A DNA stretch of 64,000 bases from Flammeovirga pacifica (GTDB lineage: Bacteria; Bacteroidota; Bacteroidia; Cytophagales; Flammeovirgaceae): contig NZ_JRYR02000001.1 of the NCBI RefSeq assembly GCF_000807855.2, positions 4,306,045-4,370,044 of the forward strand. The letters run 5' to 3'. Both the position numbers and the translations under genes were made by a program. The notes under the pieces were generated by a model, which was not told where the DNA came from, searched no databases, and worked only from the letters and a program-made list of their open reading frames with translations. Of this stretch, positions 10,102 to 17,962 are shown piece by piece (position 1 is the stretch's first letter; every line of letters starts with the position of its first letter).

Positions 10102-10719
10102 TTAACTGTACTTGATCTGCAAGTAGGTGATCGTTCCTTCAATATCTTTAGCATGTATTGGCTCCCCTAAAGCTTCAAACTTCCAGTTGCCTTCAATTTT
10201 ATATAATCTCCCCATAACCATAGATACAAAACCAGCAAATTCGTTATTAGACGACATATTGAATGTTGCTAATACATCATTATTGGTATATATTCTCACC
10301 TCTGAAAATGGGATTAAAGAAAAGTCTTGTTTTTTATACGAGTTTAAATAAAGGAAAATCTGATCGATATCACTATCTACTTCATTAAGATGAATCTGAA
10401 TGATTTCATTGTCTAAACCATCATCTTCTCCTGTATCTCCCGATAAATCATCGCCAGTATGAGTTACAGCCCCATCTGGAGATTCTAACGAATTATAATA
10501 TACAGTATATATTTCATTCATTTCTTTATCAAAAGCGCTCATAGAAGCATCTAAATCAACATTAATATTTCTATCAAAAAGTCCAAAAAGTGCTTTAGAT
10601 TGAATTGCTCCCCAATTTACGCCAACACGTATATAGTCTAAACTTCCTCCATCGTCTTTTAGAAGAGAAATCTTACTACCTTTTTTAAGAGAGATGCCTG
10701 TACCTTTACTTAAATTCAT
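10102..10719 (-). CDS. TerD-family calcium-binding stress protein (second copy)
   Basis: A protein of 205 residues of the TerD/TerZ/CABP family. It opens with the family strand LKKGSKISL, then VGVNWG and DLDASMSAF, the acidic calcium site of TerD domains; a second acidic cluster (SPDGAVTHTGDDLSGD) and EIIQIHL follow. TerD proteins bind Ca2+ and act in tellurite, oxidative and membrane stress modules. It is last in a four-gene operon (patatin, coiled coil, TerD, TerD) with 24 bases to its upstream paralogue. It is more divergent and more acidic than that paralogue. Confidence 0.88.
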   Translation of the reverse strand: MNLSKGTGISLKKGSKISLLKDDGGSLDYIRVGVNWGAIQSKALFGLFDRNINVDLDASMSAFDKEMNEIYTVYYNSLESPDGAVTHTGDDLSGDTGEDDGLDNEIIQIHLNEVDSDIDQIFLYLNSYKKQDFSLIPFSEVRIYTNNDVLATFNMSSNNEFAGFVSMVMGRLYKIEGNWKFEALGEPIHAKDIEGTITYLQIKYS

Positions 10720-10743
10720 CTATATATTTTTGATGTGTTTTAT

Positions 10744-11310
10744 CTACCCAGTAAATTTATCTACATACCCTTGAAGTCCTTTTGTTGATCCAATTCCTGA
10801 AGCTTCGAACGTCCAATCTGTGCCAATTCTTTTTAAGCGACCAAATTCCATATCAGTCACTTTATCAAAGTTTTTCTTATCAAGGTCGAATCGACATATT
10901 TCTGTTTGAGTATCGATATCAACAATTCTAATGTATGCATCTTTCAACATTCCAAAATGATGCCTTAATACTTCAGCATTATGGATGGTAGCAACAAAAA
11001 CTAGTTCAGTAATAAAGTCAGATATTTTAGATAAATGAGCAAGAATCATCTCATCATCACCATCTCCTTTACCATTTCTATTGTCACCAGTATGTTCGAT
11101 ACTATTGTCAGGCGATTTTAAATTATTGAAGAAAACAAAAAACTCATCGGCAGGGATTTTTTGATTATCACCCACCATGAAAACAGAAGCATCTAGGTCT
11201 AAAGAGTTTCCTGGGATAAGGTCCCATCCTAAGCCTAACATAATTTTATCTAATGAATGAGCGTTTTTTGTCAGGTTTATTTTACCGCCTTTTGTTAGAT
11301 TGATTCCCAT
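10744..11310 (-). CDS. TerD-family calcium-binding stress protein (first copy)
   Basis: A protein of 188 residues, the usual TerD length. Visible are LTKGGKINL, MLGLGWD, LDLDASVFMVG and SPDNSIEHTGDNRNGKGDGDDE, the residues that form the TerD Ca2+ sites. It belongs to a minus-strand operon after a patatin-like lipase and a coiled-coil protein. No TerC, TerB or TerA gene is in the window, so this is not a classical tellurite operon. The role is inferred to be an envelope-stress function. Confidence 0.92.
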   Translation of the reverse strand: MGINLTKGGKINLTKNAHSLDKIMLGLGWDLIPGNSLDLDASVFMVGDNQKIPADEFFVFFNNLKSPDNSIEHTGDNRNGKGDGDDEMILAHLSKISDFITELVFVATIHNAEVLRHHFGMLKDAYIRIVDIDTQTEICRFDLDKKNFDKVTDMEFGRLKRIGTDWTFEASGIGSTKGLQGYVDKFTG

Positions 11311-11379
11311 GACTGAAAAGTAATTTTGATGATCGATTTAAGAACGTTTTTCTTTTCTAACTTATTGTTTATGTTCTTA

Positions 11380-12108
11380 TCAAGAATCTTTAAAAAACCG
11401 ATCAATTTTTGTTTTTTGGTTATGATTAAAAAAATTATTTTGTTTTTTTTCTAATGATTCTTCAGAAAAAAACTCATCTACCTTCAAGTTATTTGAGGTT
11501 GAAATGATTTCATTTTCTGTTTTATCAGAAGAATTATTTTTTTTGAAAAAGCTCTTTACATCTTCTCTTGTTTGAGTTTCATTCTCAGTTTCCATAAGAA
11601 GGTGATCAATCTTCTGAGATAAAATCTCCTCTTCATGATTTAATTGATCAATAGCTTCTAAATGAATACTACATAAGAAATCTTCCGCATCAAAATGATC
11701 TGTAGTTGTGGTAGCAGAAAGCATTAATGCCTTAGTATTTACTTTTTCTATCTGATACTCTATTTGAGAAACTTTTAACTTGGAATGTAACATTTCTTCT
11801 TTTAACTCCTGCTTCATTTCAAGGTAAGCCTTCAATTCTTTTTGGAGAGAAAATAGATATTTTTCTTGTTGATAAGTCTTTAATTCGTCCACATTTTTGT
11901 GAATATCTTTCTCAAAATTCAACTTTTTGATATGAATTTCAAGCTGTTTGATTTTATCACCAAGGTTATTCCATTGGGTTTTGAATCTAAAAAAATTGTC
12001 GTGAAGTACTTCCTTGTCATGAGTAAGTACCTTAGATGCCTCCTGTAGAATAGGGACAGCTAATACATGACTCTGAAAGTGCAGCAATTTTTTTATTGAT
12101 TCAAACAT
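11380..12108 (-). CDS. coiled-coil protein of the TerD/patatin operon
   Basis: A protein of 242 residues without a signal peptide that I do not recognise as a named family. Residues 40-175 are strongly helical and charged, typical of a long coiled coil and vaguely PspA-like. The tail is disordered and carries three copies of a short motif, [V/I]-x-x-F-F, at residues 184-188, 210-214 and 235-239, the last two preceded by lysine; a fourth FF lies near 226. Spacing of about 25 residues suggests repeated docking peptides. Its start lies 2 bases after the patatin stop, so the two are translationally linked. Confidence 0.7.
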   Translation of the reverse strand: MFESIKKLLHFQSHVLAVPILQEASKVLTHDKEVLHDNFFRFKTQWNNLGDKIKQLEIHIKKLNFEKDIHKNVDELKTYQQEKYLFSLQKELKAYLEMKQELKEEMLHSKLKVSQIEYQIEKVNTKALMLSATTTTDHFDAEDFLCSIHLEAIDQLNHEEEILSQKIDHLLMETENETQTREDVKSFFKKNNSSDKTENEIISTSNNLKVDEFFSEESLEKKQNNFFNHNQKTKIDRFFKDS

Positions 12109-12110
12109 GA

Positions 12111-13034
12111 TTAAATAGATAGTTTTTCTCTTAATTCTATGAGTTGATCATGATATTTTGAAGCTTCCCGATAGCCTATATCGACAATTTCGAATAATTT
12201 ATCAGGGTGAGTATCAAAAGTACTAAATTTAGTTAATTCTTGAGGGAATATTGCAATATCACAGTCATTTAATTTCTGTAGTTCAGCTTTATCTCCTTTT
12301 AATGACATAGCACGATAGGCAATTTGCTGTGCATTTTGTAAATCTGATTTTTCATATTTCCTTATGGGCGATACATAAATACCAATAACATGTTCGCATT
12401 GTTCTCTGATCACATCCAAAGGAAAATGATTTAAAATACCACCATCACTGTAGGTGATACCATTAATTTCAACGGGTGTAAAAATAAAAGGATAGGCACT
12501 AGAAGCTAATACTGCTTGAGATATAGATCCAGAATTAAATACTTTTTCTTGAGCATTTTCCATGTCCGTAGCCACAACAAATAAATCGATATCTGTTTTC
12601 GAAAAATCATCATGCACTAATTTTTCTTTCAGCTTAGGAGAGAAATTCACCGTATCTACTATTCCTTTGAATTTTATAATGTGTTTCCAAAAGGAAGAAT
12701 TATTCCATTGAAATAAATCGGTATCGTGAAAGAAATCTTGAATGTTTTCTAGAGATGTTCCTGATGCATAAAGTCCTCCAACCATAGAACCACCACTTGT
12801 TGCTGCAATTGCATCGGGTTTAATGCCTAATTCTCTTAAGTAGTATAAAACACCAATATGAGCTAAACACTTAGCACCTCCACCAGAAAGTACTAAACCT
12901 AATTTATATTTTTTGTTCACAGTTGTTTTTGATTTGAATAGGTTATTCAGTTTAATTCTTTGAAACATACCAACATATTGTGAATAAGTGAGTGGGATTT
13001 CATTTAATTTACTAAAATTATACACAAATAGCAT
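12111..13034 (-). CDS. patatin-like phospholipase with altered active-site motifs
   Basis: A protein of 307 residues with one patatin domain from about residue 44. The nucleophile elbow is ATSGG (Ser80) instead of the usual G-x-S-x-G, and the oxyanion loop reads SGGGAKC, where the last residue is normally Gly. The catalytic Asp is intact in SDGGILNHFP (Asp197). Residues 1-22 do not look like the family and an ATG at 12968 may be the true start. It is the first gene of the operon with the coiled-coil and TerD genes. It is likely to be a cytoplasmic or peripheral lipid acyl hydrolase; activity with the altered elbow is uncertain. Confidence 0.87.
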   Translation of the reverse strand: MLFVYNFSKLNEIPLTYSQYVGMFQRIKLNNLFKSKTTVNKKYKLGLVLSGGGAKCLAHIGVLYYLRELGIKPDAIAATSGGSMVGGLYASGTSLENIQDFFHDTDLFQWNNSSFWKHIIKFKGIVDTVNFSPKLKEKLVHDDFSKTDIDLFVVATDMENAQEKVFNSGSISQAVLASSAYPFIFTPVEINGITYSDGGILNHFPLDVIREQCEHVIGIYVSPIRKYEKSDLQNAQQIAYRAMSLKGDKAELQKLNDCDIAIFPQELTKFSTFDTHPDKLFEIVDIGYREASKYHDQLIELREKLSI

Positions 13035-13135
13035 CGTGCACTCTTGATTTTTGAGTAGTTGATAATTTTTTTGTGTGAAATATCGCGACTTACTAACAAT
13101 ACATTCAAGCTAAAAGCTTTGATGTTGATAACTGT

Positions 13136-13972
13136 TTACTTTAGTATTTCAAAGATTTCTTTTAATTCTATTTCTGATAATTTCTGAATGTATTTACCAT
13201 TGGCATTAAACTGATCAATTTTTTTCAATTTACTTGGCCCAGGATCACTTCCGACCATCACCATATTGGTTTGTCCAGAAATATTAGTATTAATTTTTGC
13301 CCCTAATTTTTTTAAAATACTAGCTAATTCGTACCGTTCCCAACTATTAAACAAACCTGTAATCACTACTTTTTGTCTATAAAATGGACTTTCAGGATCA
13401 GCATTTTCAAAATCAGGTTGAAGAATATCACCAGTTAATTGTGTTCTGAAAGGGGTATTTCCTTTTTTCTTTTTGAATGGATTTTTAATGATTTCTGGAA
13501 ATGCACGTTCTCGATGTAATTCCACATAAACTTTAGCACAAGCTTCTGCATCTGCCAAAGCATCATGATGTTTTAGTTCCCATCCGAAAGTATAGCATAG
13601 ATCATCTAATGCTGCATTTGTTGCTTTGTAAGTACAATCATACTCAAAATAAGGAACATCTAGATCATATAATTCTAGTACTTGTTGTAGTGCTCCAATA
13701 TCAAATTGTGCATTATGAGCAACCACAAGTTGCCCTTCAATGTAAGGCAGTACATCTTCCCAAATTTCGTAGAAACTAGGAGCATTTACAGTCATAGAGG
13801 CATCAATACCATGTATTGTGGTATTGAAACTATTGTATCTATTATCTGGAGGGCGTACCAACGATTCATAACGATCAATTATTTCACCGTTTTTGACCTT
13901 TACTATCCCTACCTGACATATACTCCAACGTGCACTATGTGCTGTCTCAAAGTCTATTGCTATAAATTCCAT
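13136..13972 (-). CDS. DEDDh 3'-5' exonuclease with C-terminal BRCT domain
   Basis: A protein of 278 residues. The N-terminal 170 residues form an exonuclease domain like DNA polymerase III epsilon, with Asp7/Glu9 in DFET, HNAQFD and HDALADAE as the DEDDh set. After a linker with a KKKK patch comes a BRCT domain (about residues 200-278, VVITGLF, LGAKI, MVMVGSDPG). This exonuclease-BRCT layout is common in Bacteroidota and Firmicutes and suggests a role in repair or replication. It lies 101 bases upstream of the patatin operon on the same strand but need not be part of it. Confidence 0.9.
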   Translation of the reverse strand: MEFIAIDFETAHSARWSICQVGIVKVKNGEIIDRYESLVRPPDNRYNSFNTTIHGIDASMTVNAPSFYEIWEDVLPYIEGQLVVAHNAQFDIGALQQVLELYDLDVPYFEYDCTYKATNAALDDLCYTFGWELKHHDALADAEACAKVYVELHRERAFPEIIKNPFKKKKGNTPFRTQLTGDILQPDFENADPESPFYRQKVVITGLFNSWERYELASILKKLGAKINTNISGQTNMVMVGSDPGPSKLKKIDQFNANGKYIQKLSEIELKEIFEILK

Positions 13973-14175
13973 TGTAATCTTTTCTGAACTTACAAAGATG
14001 TGTATTGTTGAGGAGAAATAGAAAGACTATGGTTATGTTTTTCCTTATGATCGTTAAGACAGAAAAAATATATATCTATTGAACTATAATTTATCAAATA
14101 AGAAGTGTTTTTATGGACAATAAACACGATTATAAGAGGTGTGTTTCTAGATAAAAAAATAGGAGAGAGCTACAA

Positions 14176-14214
14176 TAAAAATGGGTTATTCTGATATGTA
14201 TCAAAATAACCCAT
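14176..14214 (-). terminator. terminator of cysS
   Basis: Perfect inverted repeat ATGGGTTATT / AATAACCCAT (14181-14190 and 14205-14214) followed on the minus strand by TTTTTATT, 24 bases after the cysS stop. Confidence 0.85.
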
Positions 14215-14237
14215 TGTATAATTATCTAAATTAGAAA

Positions 14238-15743
14238 TTACAATTCATCATAAGCCCATTCTACACCATTTTTGGTGTCTTTTGCCACTACACCCATTTC
14301 TTTAAGTTGTGAGCGAATAGCATCTACCTTATCATAATCTCTAATATCTTTTGCCGCAGCATAGTCTTTTAAGATGTATTCTAAAGCAGGAATAAACTGA
14401 TTTGGAATTTCTTCTTTTAAACCAAGCACATCCTCAATAAAAGTGATGTAAGCATTTTTCATGTCATTAAATGCCTTTTCTCCTAATTGAGTAGCAGGAA
14501 TATTTCCAGCATGAACTGCATTAATTTTCTTTAAAAGATTGAAAATACCCGCCATTGCAACTGCTGTGTTGAAGTCGTCATTCATGCCTCTATATATCGA
14601 ATTGATAATACTTTCGATATTTTTAGCTTGTTTCTCGTTCACTTCTACACTCTCGTCTGCAACATATTCTAAGCTTTTGGCTAAACGTAAACCGTTCATT
14701 ACTTTTCTATAGCCTTTTCTAGCCGCTTTTAAAGCATCATTAGAAAAATCTAAAGTAGATCTATATTGAGCTTGAAGGACAAAGAAACGAATAGTCATAG
14801 GTGAATATGCCTCTTCTAATAATTCGTGTTTTCCTTCAAAAAGTTCTTCTAAAGTGATGAAGTTACCTAGTGATTTACCCATTTTCTGACCATTAATAGT
14901 GATCAGGTTATTGTGTAACCAATATTTAGCAGGTGCCACATGATTACAAGCTTCAGACTGGGCAATTTCAGCTTCATGGTGAGGGAACTTTAAATCCATA
15001 CCACCTCCATGAATATCAAAATGTTCGCCTAAATACTTTGCAGACATTGCAGAACATTCAAGGTGCCATCCAGGGAATCCATCAGACCAAGGAGAATTCC
15101 AGCGCATAATATGTTCAGGCTCTGCCTTCTTCCAAAGTGCAAAATCAACTTGGTTTCTTTTGTCACTCATACCATCTAGGTTACGAGTTCCTTCAAGCAT
15201 TTCTTCAATGTTTCTACCAGACAATATACCATAAGGTTTGTCTTCATTGTATTTAACTACATCAAAGTAAACAGACCCATTTGATTCGTAACCATAGCCA
15301 GCCTCAATAATTTTTTCGATCATTTCTATTTGCTCTAGAATATGACCGGTAGCACGAGGTTCAATACTTGGAGGCAAAACATTAAGAGCAGCCATATCTT
15401 TGTGGTATCTATCAGTATAAAACTGTACCACTTCCATAGGCTCAATTTGTTCTAATTTAGCCTTTTTCGCAATTTTATCTTCTCCCTCATCTGCATCACC
15501 AACAAGGTGTCCAACATCAGTAATATTACGAACATAGCGAACCTTAAAATCTTGATGTTTAAGATATCTAAAAATAATATCGAATGTAATAGCAGGACGG
15601 GAATGACCTAAGTGAGCATCACCATATACCGTTGGACCACAGACATACATTCCTACAAAAGGAGGATTAAGAGGTGCAAAAAGTTCTTTCTTTCTTGAAA
15701 GTGTATTGTAGACTTTTAGTTGTTTTCTTAAATCTGGTTGCAT
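14238..15743 (-). CDS. cysS: cysteinyl-tRNA synthetase
   Basis: A class I aminoacyl-tRNA synthetase that charges tRNA-Cys. The start at 15743 ([15 protein letters not shown]) gives 501 residues; an in-frame ATG at 15884 would add 47 residues without family character. Signatures: [16 protein letters not shown] (zinc Cys and HIGH-type motif), HLECSAM and [10 protein letters not shown] (remaining zinc ligands), and KMGKSLGN (KMSKS motif). The C-terminal DALR region follows. Monocistronic with its own terminator. Confidence 0.96.
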   Translation of the reverse strand: MQPDLRKQLKVYNTLSRKKELFAPLNPPFVGMYVCGPTVYGDAHLGHSRPAITFDIIFRYLKHQDFKVRYVRNITDVGHLVGDADEGEDKIAKKAKLEQIEPMEVVQFYTDRYHKDMAALNVLPPSIEPRATGHILEQIEMIEKIIEAGYGYESNGSVYFDVVKYNEDKPYGILSGRNIEEMLEGTRNLDGMSDKRNQVDFALWKKAEPEHIMRWNSPWSDGFPGWHLECSAMSAKYLGEHFDIHGGGMDLKFPHHEAEIAQSEACNHVAPAKYWLHNNLITINGQKMGKSLGNFITLEELFEGKHELLEEAYSPMTIRFFVLQAQYRSTLDFSNDALKAARKGYRKVMNGLRLAKSLEYVADESVEVNEKQAKNIESIINSIYRGMNDDFNTAVAMAGIFNLLKKINAVHAGNIPATQLGEKAFNDMKNAYITFIEDVLGLKEEIPNQFIPALEYILKDYAAAKDIRDYDKVDAIRSQLKEMGVVAKDTKNGVEWAYDEL

Positions 15744-16016
15744 GTTCGCAAAATTTATAAATGATTTTACCCGATGACGCAAATATGCAAAGAAAGACGC
15801 ATAAAAGGGCATACTTTCTCTATCATCTAGAGTAAAAAATAATAACAAAATAAAATGTTTAGGAATAGGTAATTGATCCAACACAGAAAGTGTGGACTTT
15901 TAAAGAATCAACAACATCGTAAAGAGTTGATATTTGTTATAGCGATATGTAATATGCTTTTCATAAATTACCTTTGATTTGGATTCAAAATTAGAAATAA
16001 TAAATAGGAATTGAAA

Positions 16017-16721
16017 ATGAAAAAAGCACTATTTCAATGGAGTGGAGGAAAAGATTCATCTTTTGCCTTATTTAAAGCTTTAAAAGAATGGGAAATAACA
16101 GGTTTATTTACCTCTCTTTCTAAAGAATATCAGCGAATTAGTATGCATGGTGTTAGAGAAGAACTATTGGATTTACAAGCTGAATCTATTGGTTTGCCAT
16201 TACATAAAATGTATTTAGAAGAAGATGCCACACACGATACTTATGATAGAGAATTGGGTAAACATCTTCAACCGTTTGTAGATAATGGTATTAAAGATCT
16301 TGTGTTAGGAGATATTTTTCTTGAAGATTTAAGAAAATATAGAGAAGATCAAATGGATAAAGTGGGTTTAAAGTGTCATTTCCCTTTATGGGGAGGAAAT
16401 ACCCATGATCTATATAAGGCTTTTGTTGAAGCTGGATTTAAAGCCATTACTGTGGCTGTAAATGATCAACTAGGAGAGGAATTTAACGGAAGAGTTTTGG
16501 ATATGGATTTCTATAATGATTTACCAGAAGGAGTAGACCCTTGTGGCGAGAATGGAGAGTTTCATACTTTTGTTTTTGATGGACCAATTTTTTCTAAACC
16601 AGTACCATTTACTAAAGGAAAAAAATTAGTTCGAGAATACGAGTTTAAAGATGCAGATGGCAAAATGATTTATTCTAAATTTCATTTTTGTGATTTAGAA
16701 TTAGCTTCATCTGATCAATAA
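16017..16721 (+). CDS. PP-loop ATPase, diphthine--ammonia ligase-like (adenine nucleotide alpha hydrolase)
   Basis: A protein of 234 residues from the ATG at 16017 (a TTG two codons earlier is possible). It begins with the PP-loop WSGGKDSS, then MHGVREELL, LVLGDIF and the C-terminal signature PCGENGEFHTFVFDGP. These identify the ATP_bind_4 family, whose eukaryotic and archaeal members amidate diphthine. Bacteria have no diphthamide, so the bacterial role is unknown; B12- or tRNA-related amidation has been suggested for some relatives. It is a single gene, divergent from cysS. Confidence 0.85.
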   Translation: MKKALFQWSGGKDSSFALFKALKEWEITGLFTSLSKEYQRISMHGVREELLDLQAESIGLPLHKMYLEEDATHDTYDRELGKHLQPFVDNGIKDLVLGDIFLEDLRKYREDQMDKVGLKCHFPLWGGNTHDLYKAFVEAGFKAITVAVNDQLGEEFNGRVLDMDFYNDLPEGVDPCGENGEFHTFVFDGPIFSKPVPFTKGKKLVREYEFKDADGKMIYSKFHFCDLELASSDQ

Positions 16722-16856
16722 AACAGGTGATTATTTGAAATTTGAAAAAGATAGCCGATCAATTATTATAAAATAATTCATAGATACCTAAGAAAATTCT
16801 CTCTAAGAGTAGACTAAAATTTCCAATTTTATTTGAACCGATTATCTACAACGTAT

Positions 16857-17723
16857 CTAATAAATACTTTTTCCTGAAGGCATTAAAACGGGAAGGTTAC
16901 GCATGATGAATTCGTTTAAGCGTCGTGGTTGCCTTCCTGTTAATCTTTCGAAGGTGTTGGTGGGTTTAGGGGCGCCTACTACTAAATGATATAAAGAAAG
17001 AATTGTAAAAATCATTCTATCTAATATGGGTAGTTTTTTGATATATTTAGGTAGGCCAATTTTGTATTGATAATCTTGATTGGTCGATGCACTTAATTTT
17101 GCTGTTACTTCTACAAAATCACGATTTTCAAGGCCAGTAACTTCAACACTTTTATTTAATAAAAAAGAATGATCGTGGATTGTCTTTAAAAGTACCTTAG
17201 CAACATCTTGTGCGTCAATCCAATTGATCTTGGCATTAAAGTTTGGGATATTGATTTTTCTTTCAGATAAAATATCTTCTTGATAAAACTTTAAGATATT
17301 TTGCATAAACATTGTACTTCTTACAATGCTGTAATTTAGTCCACTACTTGTTAGTAATTTTTCAACTTGTTGTAATGGCATAAACCATAATGTATTGGCT
17401 TTATGTACAGACAACATCACTACTTTTTTAACACCCACAAGCTTACAAGCCTCCAAAAAAAGCTCATAATTTTTCTTTTTAAATGTCGAAAAGTTTTCTG
17501 GTATGGTTAAGAAAACAACCTCAATATTTTTAAGAGCATCCTTAAATGTAAATGGTAGATGGAAATCTAATGTTCGATACATCACATTTTCTTTAGAAAT
17601 AAAATTTCTTTGTGCTGCATATACATTAAATAACGTATTATCACGAAGAGCTCTATGTATAATATTATGACCAATTATACTAGAGGGAGCAGTAATTAAA
17701 ATATTTTGTTTGTCTTGAATCAT
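16857..17723 (-). CDS. NmrA/SDR-like NAD(P)-binding protein with degenerate nucleotide loop
   Basis: A protein of 288 residues with the shape of an atypical short-chain dehydrogenase of the NmrA type: ILITAPSSIIGHN at the position of the Rossmann G-x-x-G-x-x-G loop, VVFLTIPEN, VKKVVMLSV, and STMFMQNI as in NmrA proteins. Two of the three loop glycines are missing, so cofactor binding may be weak or lost. A hydrophobic segment near residues 235-250 could touch the membrane. It has no operon partners. It may be a redox sensor or an enzyme. Confidence 0.75.
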   Translation of the reverse strand: MIQDKQNILITAPSSIIGHNIIHRALRDNTLFNVYAAQRNFISKENVMYRTLDFHLPFTFKDALKNIEVVFLTIPENFSTFKKKNYELFLEACKLVGVKKVVMLSVHKANTLWFMPLQQVEKLLTSSGLNYSIVRSTMFMQNILKFYQEDILSERKINIPNFNAKINWIDAQDVAKVLLKTIHDHSFLLNKSVEVTGLENRDFVEVTAKLSASTNQDYQYKIGLPKYIKKLPILDRMIFTILSLYHLVVGAPKPTNTFERLTGRQPRRLNEFIMRNLPVLMPSGKSIY

Positions 17724-17909
17724 TACCAGGTGTCGATAGTAAAAATATTAAGACAAAAATAGGAGATGAGTGATAGAAATATGAAATACATTAACGCATA
17801 TACACAAACCTTTTTACAGTTTTAAGAAAACAAAATTGAATGGTTTTTTTTTATTGAAAAAATCAAGTAAAATAGAAATGATTTTAATATAATTTATTGT
17901 TTATCAGTA

Positions 17910-17940
17910 AAATGAAAAAGAGGAATAAATCCTCTTTTTC
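17910..17940 (-). terminator. terminator of the FAD/Fe-S oxidoreductase gene
   Basis: Inverted repeat GAAAAAGAGGA / TCCTCTTTTTC with a 5-base loop, followed by ATTTTACT on the minus strand, 23 bases past the stop. Confidence 0.75.
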
Positions 17941-17962
17941 GTATATAAATATTATGTAATTC

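Noticed and set aside
15744-15884. 47-codon N-terminal extension of cysS
   Set aside because: Family homology begins at the ATG at 15743, and the upstream residues are not synthetase-like.
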